A stretch of DNA of 8,133 nucleotides from an uncultured Collinsella sp. (GCA_902494945.1 CABUVF010000094.1:1-8133); one strand, 5' to 3'; counted from the first letter of the stretch, positions 1-7,618 are shown. Made by a program: numbers and translations. The notes: generated from the sequence alone by a model not told the origin.

Positions 1-20
1 CTTTGAGTCGTTCTTTGTCG

Positions 21-1628
21 CTATCCGCACACACCACATTTTGCACAGGCCGAAAGTGCGGCCGGAGCCTGCGCGATGCCGCCCTTTGCCGTCTCGCGCA
101 GCGTGGCCGGCAACGCGTGGCCCAACGAGAGCACGACGTGCGCCATCTGGTCAAACGGCACCAGGCTCTTAATGCCGGCGAGGGCAAGCTGTGCGGAGCT
201 AAAGGCGGCTGCCACACCGATGGCGTTGCGGTTTTGGCAGGGCACCTCCACGAGGCCTCCTACGGGATCGCATACGAGTCCCAATAGGTTACTCAGCGCG
301 ATGGAACTGGCGTCGAGCGCCTGCTCGGGCGTGCCTCCGAGCATCTGCACCAGCGCGGCGGCAGCCATGGCGGCGGCGCTTCCCACCTCGGCCTGGCAGC
401 CGCCCTCGGCGCCGGCGACGCAGGCGCTCGTGGTGAGGTTGAGGCCGATGGCGGCTGCGCAGTAGAGCGCGTCCATGACCTGTTCGTCATCGAGCTGCAG
501 GTGGTCGGCGAGCGCCAGCACGCAGCCGGGCACGACGCCTGCGGAGCCCGCCGTGGGGGCGGCGACGATCACGCCCATGGTGGCCGAGCGTTCGAGCACA
601 GCCATGGCGCGGGCCACGGCGTCAGTCTGGACGGCGCCCATTAAATTGGAGCTCAGGTCGTTGCTGCCGGTGGCATCGACAAGCTTTGCCTCGCCGCCGA
701 TAAGCCCGCCGAGCGAGCGCTGCGGATTGACGATGGGGGCCGTGGTCTCCTCGCGCATGACGTCGAGCACGCGGCGCATGGCGGCGACGGCGTGGGCCTC
801 GCCGGTCAGACGCGCCTCGCGCAGGGCCATGACGGCGCCGATGCTGAGTCCCAGTTCCTCGCACGCATCGAGCAGCTGCTCGCCGTCGTCGAAGATTTCC
901 TTTGCTGAGACGCCGGGGGAGAGCGACGAGGCAGAACCGGGGAGCTCGATAAAGGTCGCGTAATCGACATTGTCGAGCTTGCGCAGCATAGGGACGACGG
1001 TGTCGTCGGGTGCGCCGTCGGTCTCAAAGACGGAGTAGGCCTGGCCGCCCACCTCGGTGCGGTAGGTGCGGCAGAAGGCGATGTTCACGTGTACGTAGGC
1101 GAGCAGGTTCGTGAGCGCGGCGAGCACGCCGGGAACATCCTGGTGCGCCACGAAGAGCGTGGAGTACATGCCCGAGATGTCAACGCCGACGCCGTTAATG
1201 CGGCTGATGCGCATCTTGCCGCCGCCCAGGCTCTCACCGCGGACCTGTGCCGTAGCGCCCGTGTCGTCGACCATGTCGATGTCGACGGTGTTGGGGTGGA
1301 TGGAGGCGTCGTCGCCCTTAATTTCAAAGTGATATTCGAGGCCCTGCTCGCGTGCGAGGTTGAAGGCCTGCTTGATGTTTTCATCATCGGTGTCGAGGCC
1401 TAGGATGCCCGCGACGAGCGCACGATCGGTGCCGTGGCCGCGGTAGGTGTGGGCGAAGGAATTCCACAGGCCAAAGGTGACTTTGGTGATGCGGCCTTCC
1501 AGCAGGCTGGCGGCAACTTGTGCGCAGCGCAGGGCGCCGGCGGTGTGCGATGAGCTGGGGCCGACCATGACGGGGCCCAAGATCTCGAATGCCGAGGTCG
1601 TAGCTAGTGTTTGCGGCTTGCCTGCCAT
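21..1628 (-). CDS. sdaA: Single-chain iron-sulfur L-serine dehydratase (beta-ACT-alpha fusion)
   Basis: This 535-residue enzyme should deaminate L-serine to pyruvate and ammonia in the cytoplasm, using a [4Fe-4S] cluster rather than PLP. The N-terminal beta part carries GPSSSHTAG at residues 23-31. An ACT-like segment follows at about 155-215, and the catalytic alpha part runs from about 240 to the end, with APTAGSAG at 357-364. Likely cluster ligands are C411 (in GGCQAEVG), C453 and C464 (CDPVGGLVEVPC). Their spacings of 42 and 11 match those I recall for the Legionella enzyme. The beta region resembles the Bacillus-type separate subunit, so this reads as a fusion of what is often two genes. 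The tail holds C528, C531 and C534. The ATG at 1628 has an AGGAG (complement of 1634-1638) 5 nt upstream. The gene ends 20 bp inside the window edge, so any terminator lies outside. Identity is very likely; the serine-catabolic role is inferred from family. Confidence 0.95.
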   Translation of the reverse strand: MAGKPQTLATTSAFEILGPVMVGPSSSHTAGALRCAQVAASLLEGRITKVTFGLWNSFAHTYRGHGTDRALVAGILGLDTDDENIKQAFNLAREQGLEYHFEIKGDDASIHPNTVDIDMVDDTGATAQVRGESLGGGKMRISRINGVGVDISGMYSTLFVAHQDVPGVLAALTNLLAYVHVNIAFCRTYRTEVGGQAYSVFETDGAPDDTVVPMLRKLDNVDYATFIELPGSASSLSPGVSAKEIFDDGEQLLDACEELGLSIGAVMALREARLTGEAHAVAAMRRVLDVMREETTAPIVNPQRSLGGLIGGEAKLVDATGSNDLSSNLMGAVQTDAVARAMAVLERSATMGVIVAAPTAGSAGVVPGCVLALADHLQLDDEQVMDALYCAAAIGLNLTTSACVAGAEGGCQAEVGSAAAMAAAALVQMLGGTPEQALDASSIALSNLLGLVCDPVGGLVEVPCQNRNAIGVAAAFSSAQLALAGIKSLVPFDQMAHVVLSLGHALPATLRETAKGGIAQAPAALSACAKCGVCG

Positions 1629-1633
1629 ATGCG

Positions 1634-1638
1634 CTCCT
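1634..1638 (-). promoter_or_regulatory. Ribosome binding site of the serine dehydratase gene
   Basis: On the minus strand the sequence AACAGGAGCGCAT precedes the ATG. The AGGAG core lies 5 nt upstream of the start, which supports that start codon. The left arm of the long inverted repeat begins only about 5-14 bp further upstream, so a folded leader would end right next to this site. Confidence 0.75.
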
Positions 1639-1642
1639 GTTC

Positions 1643-1780
1643 TATCCCGTCGTTCCGAGGGCGTTGGTATTTGGTCGCCTGCTCTACAGTCCTGGCTCGC
1701 ACGGAGGCCACATTAAGTGGCCTCCGGCTCGTGCGGAACTCGCGATCGACCAAATACCAAAGCCCTCGGAACTTAGGATA
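1643..1780. repeat. MITE-like long inverted repeat
   Basis: Two 26-nt arms at 1652-1677 and 1747-1772 are reverse complements with one mismatch (arm starts GTTCCGAGGGC, ends TTTGGTCG). After a short unmatched gap the pairing resumes with TATCC (1643-1647) and GGATA (1776-1780). The interior holds a second perfect palindrome, CGGAGGCCAC at 1702-1711 and its complement at 1717-1726 around ATTAA. This is followed outward by CGCAC (1698-1702, sharing one base with the inner stem) against GTGCG (1731-1735). Unlike the other two palindromes in the window, the arms are not themselves hairpins, and no GGGACA core is present. There is no coding potential and no T-tract, so it is not an ordinary terminator. 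No target-site duplication was evident. It most resembles a non-autonomous terminal-inverted-repeat element or a structured leader of the serine dehydratase mRNA. Confidence 0.8.
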
Positions 1781-1805
1781 CATGGTTGGAGTGGCTGGAT
1801 GTCAA
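1775..1805 (-). promoter_or_regulatory. Candidate promoter of the serine dehydratase gene
   Basis: The minus strand carries a perfect TTGACA (complement of 1800-1805). The best -10 match is TATCCT (complement of 1775-1780) after a 19-nt spacer, a 4/6 match with long spacing. A TGTATC at 17-nt spacing matches less well. The -10 would coincide with the outer end of the long inverted repeat, so the transcript would carry that repeat as a leader of about 140 nt. It lies downstream of the metK terminator, as an independent promoter should. Only the -35 is convincing. Confidence 0.3.
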
Positions 1806-1868
1806 AATTCATCAGCTGGGGACGTGCTGTTCATTGCGCATCGAAATATTCACACCACCGTGTAAATA

Positions 1869-1902
1869 AAAAGAAGTACCGGTTGGGGCCGGTACTTCTT
1901 TT
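1869..1902 (-). terminator. Rho-independent terminator of metK
   Basis: A perfect 12-bp stem (AAGAAGTACCGG at 1871-1882 with its complement at 1889-1900) surrounds a 6-nt TTGGGG loop and is extended by two A-T pairs to 14 bp. Read on the minus strand it lies about 40 bp past the metK stop and runs into CTTCTTTTTATTTA, a good U-tract. The plus-strand side has only a short TTTT, so any bidirectional activity should be weaker; no plus-strand gene needs it here. Confidence 0.85.
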
Positions 1903-1940
1903 GGTTCTAATGCTTTGCTGTCTGGGCTCTGTGAACCTAT

Positions 1941-3221
<1,281 letters not shown>

Positions 3222-3288
3222 GATTGTCCTTTCAAAAACGTGTCCCAGCGACCGTTACCATTCCGCCGGGCTCTCTATGCAAGGGCAC

Positions 3289-3294
3289 ATCATA
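3289..3294 (-). promoter_or_regulatory. Candidate -10 of the metK promoter
   Basis: The minus strand reads TATGAT here, 5/6 to the bacterial -10 consensus, about 68 bp upstream of the metK ATG. No convincing -35 lies 16-18 nt further upstream; the region reads GTGTGAA. The right-facing palindrome begins about 37 bp upstream of this -10. The placement is tentative. Confidence 0.35.
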
Positions 3295-3330
3295 GCGCGT
3301 AAATCAAACATTCACACCCTTTCCGCACCT

Positions 3331-3403
3331 ACTCATTGGGGACAGACTTAAATGACCAGTCGGGTGCTCATTGGGTAGTCATTTAAGTCTGTCCCCAATG
3401 AGT
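3331..3403. repeat. REPIN-like perfect 26-bp inverted repeat with GGGGACAGAC core
   Basis: Two 26-nt arms, 3331-3356 and 3378-3403, are exact reverse complements around a 21-nt spacer. Each arm contains ATTGGGGACAGACTTAAATG or its complement. Each arm can also fold weakly by itself (TCATT at 3333-3337 with AATGA at 3351-3355). Pairing continues outward with interruptions: GCACC 3325-3329 with GGTGC 3409-3413, or alternatively CCGCAC 3323-3328 with GTGCGG 3419-3424. The spacer contains a further copy of CTCATTGGG (3367-3375, as at 3332-3340), and GTAG at 3375-3378 abuts the right arm. There is no U-tract. It lies between the divergent metK and gltX promoters. The core resembles GGGGACAG-type REP repeats of the kind associated with RAYT transposases; that assignment is from memory and inference. 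Confidence 0.85.
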
Positions 3404-3441
3404 GGGTCGGTGCCCTTTGTGCGGAGGTTGCTTTGATGCTT

Positions 3442-3447
3442 TATACT
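3442..3447 (+). promoter_or_regulatory. Candidate -10 of the gltX promoter
   Basis: TATACT, 5/6 to consensus, lies 40 bp upstream of the gltX ATG and predicts a leader of about 33 nt. The best -35 is poor: TTGTGC at 3417-3422 with a 19-nt spacer. The -35 region therefore lies immediately beyond the right arm of the inverted repeat at 3331-3403, so the repeat could have replaced the native upstream sequence. Confidence 0.45.
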
Positions 3448-3475
3448 GGTGCGGTTAGACATCCATCCTGCAACC

Positions 3476-3481
3476 GAGGAG
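3476..3481 (+). promoter_or_regulatory. Ribosome binding site that fixes the gltX start
   Basis: GAGGAG lies 6 nt before the ATG at 3488. This favours 3488 over the in-frame GTG at 3449, which would add 13 residues unlike the family N-terminus and has no comparable site in front of it. Confidence 0.85.
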
Positions 3482-3487
3482 ATTTCC

Positions 3488-4963
3488 ATGGCATCAGACG
3501 TTCGCGTCCGCTTTGCACCCTCACCGACGGGCAAGCTGCACATCGGCGGCGCCCGCACCGCTATCTATAACTGGGCTTTCGCCCGTGCTAACGGCGGCAC
3601 GTTCATCCTGCGCATCGACGACACCGATCCCACCCGCTCCACCGACGAGAACACGCAGATCATCCTGCGCGCCATGCGTTGGCTGGGCCTGGACTGGGAC
3701 GAGGGTCCCGAGGTAGGCGGCGACTTTGGCCCCTACGCCCAGACCGAGCGCCTGGACCTGTACAAGCAGGCCGCCCAGAAGCTTTGGGACGAGGGCAAGG
3801 CCTATCCCTGCTTCTGCACCAAGGAGCAGCTCGACGCCGACCGCAAGGCCGCGCAGGAGCGCAAGGACCCCTTCCAGGGCTATCAGCGTCGTTGCCGCGA
3901 TCTTGATCCCGAGGAGGCCCGCCGCCGCATCGAGGCCGGCGAGTCCTACGTCCTGCGCATCAAGGTGCCCGAGGACCGCGGCGACGTCGTCATCCACGAC
4001 GCCGTTCACGGTGAGGTGACCTTCGACGCCAAGGAGCTCGACGACTTTGTCATCTTCCGCTCCGATGGCACGCCCACGTACAACTTCGCGACCGTCGTCG
4101 ACGACGCCATGATGAAGATCACCCATGTCATCCGCGGCGACGACCACCTGTCCAACACCCCGCGCCAGGTCATGGTCTACGAGGCCCTCGGCGCGCCCGT
4201 GCCCACGTTCGCCCACATCTCCATGATCCTGGGCGCCGACGGTAAGAAGCTCTCCAAGCGCCACGGCGCAACTTCGGTGGAGGAGTACCGCGACGCCGGT
4301 TACCTTTCCGACGCCTTCGTCAACTACCTGGCGCTGCTCGGCTGGTCGCTCGACGGCGAGACCACGATCATCCCGCGCGATGTCCTAGCCAGCAAGTTCT
4401 CGCTCGACCGCATCTCCAAGAACCCGGCGACCTTCGATCCCAAGAAGCTCGATTGGGTCAATGCCGAGTACATCAACGGCATGTCCGACGCGCAGTTTGC
4501 CGATGAAATCATGGTCCCCGAGCTGCACGAGGCGGGTCTCATCGAGGGTAATGTCGAGTACGGCGAGGACTGGATCGATGCGCTCGCTGCCATCGTTAAG
4601 CCGCGCACCAAGATGCCGGCCGACGCCGTGACCGTCGCCGCCCCCATCTTTGCCACGGCCGAGACACTCGAGTATGACGAGAAGTCCGTCAACAAAGGCC
4701 TGGCCAAGGAAGGCATGGGTGCCATCCTGGACGCCGCCAAGGCCGCGCTCGTGGGCGTGGACGAGTGGACAGCCGCGAACATCGACGCCTCGCTTGAGCC
4801 GCTGCCCGAGCAGATGGACCTTAAGAAGCGCGTGGTGTTCCAGGCCGTGCGCGTCGCCGTCTGCGGCAACATGGTGAGCCCCCCGTTGGGCGAGACCATG
4901 GCGCTCGTCGGCCGCGACGACTGCCTGGCACGCATCGACCGCGCCCGCACGATGGCGCTGTAG
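3488..4963 (+). CDS. gltX: Glutamyl-tRNA synthetase
   Basis: This 491-residue class I aminoacyl-tRNA synthetase attaches glutamate to tRNA-Glu in the cytoplasm. The N-terminus reads RFAPSPTGKLHIGGARTA, with the HIGH-type motif HIGG at residues 18-21. The KMSKS-type motif is KKLSKRHG at 253-260. Cysteines C108, C110 and C136 sit where the E. coli enzyme has its zinc-binding cluster. The anticodon-binding helical domain fills the C-terminal third and ends in a normal PPLGETMALVGRD region. The length is typical. The start is set by GAGGAG 6 nt upstream. It is divergent from metK and followed 23 bp after its stop by a terminator, so it is probably transcribed alone. Whether it also charges tRNA-Gln (non-discriminating, with GatCAB) cannot be decided from this window. 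Confidence 0.98.
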   Translation: MASDVRVRFAPSPTGKLHIGGARTAIYNWAFARANGGTFILRIDDTDPTRSTDENTQIILRAMRWLGLDWDEGPEVGGDFGPYAQTERLDLYKQAAQKLWDEGKAYPCFCTKEQLDADRKAAQERKDPFQGYQRRCRDLDPEEARRRIEAGESYVLRIKVPEDRGDVVIHDAVHGEVTFDAKELDDFVIFRSDGTPTYNFATVVDDAMMKITHVIRGDDHLSNTPRQVMVYEALGAPVPTFAHISMILGADGKKLSKRHGATSVEEYRDAGYLSDAFVNYLALLGWSLDGETTIIPRDVLASKFSLDRISKNPATFDPKKLDWVNAEYINGMSDAQFADEIMVPELHEAGLIEGNVEYGEDWIDALAAIVKPRTKMPADAVTVAAPIFATAETLEYDEKSVNKGLAKEGMGAILDAAKAALVGVDEWTAANIDASLEPLPEQMDLKKRVVFQAVRVAVCGNMVSPPLGETMALVGRDDCLARIDRARTMAL

Positions 4964-4986
4964 CAGACGCGTAAACGCATGTATCC

Positions 4987-5018
4987 GAGCCCCGTTCCCC
5001 CGAGCGGGGCTCTTGTTT
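4987..5018 (+). terminator. Rho-independent terminator of gltX
   Basis: GAGCCCCG (4987-4994) pairs with CGGGGCTC (5005-5012) around a 10-nt loop, followed by TTGTTT. The stem is strong and starts 23 bp after the gltX stop. The U-tract is modest. It separates gltX from the palindrome and from priA. Confidence 0.85.
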
Positions 5019-5039
5019 CTGTACCGATGAGTGGGTTGC

Positions 5040-5141
5040 TGGGACAAAATAATCAGTAGTGTTTGTCCCATGTTCGAGTGACGCAACAAGCTCGACACTC
5101 GTATCGGCCATGGGACAAACTCTACTGATTATTTTGTCCCA
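5040..5141. repeat. REPIN-like nested palindrome with four TGGGACAAA cores
   Basis: Two 33-nt arms, 5040-5072 and 5109-5141, are reverse complements with one mismatch. Each arm is itself a hairpin: TGGGACAAA (5040-5048) pairs with TTTGTCCCA (5062-5070) over a 13-nt loop, and TGGGACAAA (5111-5119) pairs with TTTGTCCCA (5133-5141) over another 13-nt loop. The 36-nt spacer has its own short stem, CGAGTG 5075-5080 with CACTCG 5096-5101. The tetranucleotide GTAG (5056-5059) and its complement CTAC (5122-5125) sit symmetrically in the hairpin loops. Two inverted hairpin units around a spacer is the REPIN architecture. It ends 32 bp before the priA start codon, and it contains no U-tract that would make it a simple terminator. 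Confidence 0.88.
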
Positions 5142-5162
5142 CCCCTTTCAGGTCCGTTCGTT

Positions 5163-5167
5163 AGAGG
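5163..5167 (+). promoter_or_regulatory. Ribosome binding site of priA
   Basis: AGAGG, 6 nt before the ATG at 5174, supports that start. It matters because the start determines whether the N-terminal QLSLF extension of PriA is really translated. Confidence 0.65.
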
Positions 5168-5173
5168 TGGTGT

Positions 5174-7600
5174 ATGGCTCAACAACTGTCGCTGTTTGGT
5201 TCGCTGGAACCGGAGGAGACTCCGGTGAAGCCCGAGCCTGCACCCGAACCCATCGCCGCCTACGCGAGCGTGGTCCTCGATATCCCCACCCGTGCGCTGT
5301 CGGAACCGTTTGCTTACGGCATCCCCGAGTCCCTTGCCGACGAGGCCCAGGTCGGATCGACGGTCCTGGTCCACTTTGGCAACCGTGCTGCCGCAGGCTA
5401 CATCGTCGACATTGCGCCCGAGCTGGGCGACCTGCAAGGCAACAACGCCCTCGATCCTTCGCGCATTAAGCCCGTCGAAGCCATCCTCAGCAAACCGCTC
5501 TTTACCGCCGAGGCTGCCCGCATCGCGCACTGGATGAGCCGCGAGTACGTCGCAACGCTTTCCGAGTGCCTGCGCCTGTTTTTGCCTCCGGGCGGTAGCC
5601 CGCGCGTGGTCAAGGGCGATGACGGCGCATGGTCGGTTGAGCGTCCCGCCGTCAAGCCAATTCAAAACCGCTGGGTGATGCTTACGCCCGAAGGCTTTGA
5701 CTACACGCCGCCCAAGTCCGCGGTCCGCCAGCGCCAACTCATCGAGGCGCTCCAGTGCGGACCGGTCACGACGCGCGACCTCAACCTTCTCTATAACAGT
5801 ATGTCGGCGACCATCAAGGCGCTCGAAAAGCGCGGCGTCGTGGTGGTTGAGGAGCGCCGTGCATGGCGTGGCTGCAGCGAGCAGACCACGCTGTCCTCGG
5901 CAAGCGGCAAGGCGCCGGTCTCCCTTACCAACGGCCAGCAACAGGCACTCGCGCAGATTGAGCGCGCCCGTCTGGACGCTCATGGCGACGTGGTGCTGGT
6001 CGACGGCGTCACCGGCTCCGGCAAAACCGAGGTTTACCTCTCCGCCATCGATCGCGTGCTCGCAGCAGGTCGCTCGGCCTGCGTGCTGGTGCCCGAGATC
6101 TCGCTGACGGCCCAGACCGTCGGCCGCTTTCGTTCGCGCTTTGGCGAGACGGTCGCCGTGTTCCATTCGCGGCTTTCGGCCGGCGAGCGCCTGGACCAGT
6201 GGGACATGGTTGCCAGCGGTGCGGCCCGCGTGGTCGTGGGCGCCCGCTCGGCGCTCTTTTGCCCGCTCAGCGACTTAGGCCTCATCATCATCGACGAGGA
6301 GCACGAGACCAGCTACAAGCAGGGTTCCAGCCCGCGCTACCATGCGCGCGAGGTGGCGGCCGAGATGGCGCGGCGCTATCGCTGCCCTCTCGTGCTGGGC
6401 TCCGCCACGCCTTCTGCCGAGGCCCTCGACCGCTGCCGCCGTGGCACGTATAACGGTGCCACCTGGACACGTGTCGAGATGCCCGAGCGCCCGGGACATG
6501 CAGTCCTGCCTACGGTTCGGATTGCCGACTTGCGCCGCGAGTTTTCACACGGCAGCCGCTCCATGTTCTCAAAACCCTTGATGGAGGGCTTGGAGCGTGT
6601 GGTCGAGCGTCGCGAGAAGGCCGTGCTGCTGCATAACCGCCGTGGCTTTGCGCCGTTTTTGATGTGTCGCGAGTGCGGCTGCGTTCCCACCTGCAACCAC
6701 TGCTCCACAGCGCTTACGTATCACGAGCGCACGCACACGCTGCAATGTCACACATGCGGATCCTCCTGGCGCGTGCAGCCGTATCCCGCGCCCACGAGTC
6801 GTTGCCCCAAATGTGGCAGTCGCTACCTGGCAAAAATGGGCCTGGGCACGCAGCAGATCGAGGACGCACTGCACCAGTTGCTTCCCGAGGACGTTTCCAT
6901 CATTCGCATGGATGCCGATTCCACGCGTGGCAAGGATGCGCACAAAAAGCTGCTCGAGCAGTTCGATGCGGCGGATTGCGCCGTGTTGCTGGGTACCCAG
7001 ATGATCGCTAAAGGTCTCGATTTTCCCGAGGTCACGCTCGTGGGCGTGGTCAATGCCGACTTCGCCCTCAAGCTGCCCGATTTCCGCGCAGGGGAGCGCG
7101 CCTACGATCTGCTGGAACAGGTGGCGGGCCGTGCCGGTCGCGGCGATCGTCCCGGTGAGGTGATCATCCAGACCTACCTGCCCGAGGATCCGGTCATTCG
7201 CGCCGTCGCCGAGCACGATCGCTCTATCTTTACCGACTACGACCTGGACCAGCGTCGCGACGCGCTGTATCCGCCGTTTGTGCGTCTGGTCAACATTTTG
7301 GTGTGGTCGGCGAACCGAGACGACGCGCAGGACTACATTGGGCGCATTGCAAAGCTTCTTAAGCGCCGCTGGCATGCCGCCGCGCCCGATTTTTTGCGGG
7401 CGGGGAGTGCCGTGCCGCAGGTGCTAGGCCCGGCTTCGTGTGTAATCGAGAGAGCCAAGGACCGTTACCGCTTCCATCTGCTTGTGAAGTCGCCCGTGGG
7501 GTACCATGTCTCTGATGATATCGACGCCTGCCTCAAAGAGGTGGGCTCTGTGCGCGGCGTGAGCGTGAGCGTTGACGTCGATGCCTATGATTTGATGTAA
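5174..7600 (+). CDS. priA: Primosomal replication restart helicase PriA
   Basis: This 808-residue DNA helicase recognises abandoned forks and reloads the replicative helicase. The 3'-DNA-binding domain starts at about residue 30 (YASVVLDIPTRAL). The helicase core has Walker A GVTGSGKT at 278-285 and the DEEH box at 374-377. Eight zinc-binding cysteines form four CxxC pairs at 498/501, 507/510, 525/528 and 544/547, as in the family. The later motifs GTQMIAKGLDFPEV (607-620) and QVAGRAGR (649-656) are intact. Before the first domain lies an extra stretch of about 28 residues: QLSLF at 4-8, then a Pro/Glu-rich linker. QLSLF matches the beta-clamp binding consensus QL(S/D)LF. The start is supported by AGAGG 6 nt upstream. 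def follows after 18 bp, so the two are probably co-transcribed. Its promoter is not evident; a palindrome occupies the region just upstream. Confidence 0.98.
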   Translation: MAQQLSLFGSLEPEETPVKPEPAPEPIAAYASVVLDIPTRALSEPFAYGIPESLADEAQVGSTVLVHFGNRAAAGYIVDIAPELGDLQGNNALDPSRIKPVEAILSKPLFTAEAARIAHWMSREYVATLSECLRLFLPPGGSPRVVKGDDGAWSVERPAVKPIQNRWVMLTPEGFDYTPPKSAVRQRQLIEALQCGPVTTRDLNLLYNSMSATIKALEKRGVVVVEERRAWRGCSEQTTLSSASGKAPVSLTNGQQQALAQIERARLDAHGDVVLVDGVTGSGKTEVYLSAIDRVLAAGRSACVLVPEISLTAQTVGRFRSRFGETVAVFHSRLSAGERLDQWDMVASGAARVVVGARSALFCPLSDLGLIIIDEEHETSYKQGSSPRYHAREVAAEMARRYRCPLVLGSATPSAEALDRCRRGTYNGATWTRVEMPERPGHAVLPTVRIADLRREFSHGSRSMFSKPLMEGLERVVERREKAVLLHNRRGFAPFLMCRECGCVPTCNHCSTALTYHERTHTLQCHTCGSSWRVQPYPAPTSRCPKCGSRYLAKMGLGTQQIEDALHQLLPEDVSIIRMDADSTRGKDAHKKLLEQFDAADCAVLLGTQMIAKGLDFPEVTLVGVVNADFALKLPDFRAGERAYDLLEQVAGRAGRGDRPGEVIIQTYLPEDPVIRAVAEHDRSIFTDYDLDQRRDALYPPFVRLVNILVWSANRDDAQDYIGRIAKLLKRRWHAAAPDFLRAGSAVPQVLGPASCVIERAKDRYRFHLLVKSPVGYHVSDDIDACLKEVGSVRGVSVSVDVDAYDLM

Positions 7601-7607
7601 CAACCCG

Positions 7608-7613
7608 AAAGGA
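7608..7613 (+). promoter_or_regulatory. Ribosome binding site that fixes the def start
   Basis: AAAGGA lies 5 nt before the ATG at 7619. An in-frame ATG at 7613 overlaps this site and so is the less likely start. Confidence 0.7.
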
Positions 7614-7618
7614 TGGCC

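Noticed and set aside
3240..3248. GCTGGGACA on the minus strand in the metK leader, also present at 5038-5046
   Set aside because: Only nine bases match, with no inverted partner nearby, so chance is sufficient.
3222..3290. SAM riboswitch in the metK leader
   Set aside because: The leader is about 60 nt with no recognisable SAM aptamer helices or conserved core and no terminator hairpin.
3331..3403. The 3331-3403 and 5040-5141 palindromes as transcription terminators or CRISPR repeats
   Set aside because: Neither has a U-tract, gltX already has its own terminator, and there are only inverted pairs rather than regularly spaced direct repeats.
3449..3487. Upstream GTG start giving GltX 13 extra residues
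   Set aside because: GAGGAG is positioned for the ATG at 3488, the family N-terminus starts there, and the GTG lies at the expected transcription start.
5129..6166. Minus-strand open frame of 345 codons antisense to priA
   Set aside because: It overlaps the PriA DNA-binding and Walker A regions, runs into the intergenic palindrome, and shows no recognisable domain.
7613..7618. Earlier ATG for def
   Set aside because: It overlaps the AAAGGA ribosome binding site, which is correctly spaced for the ATG at 7619.
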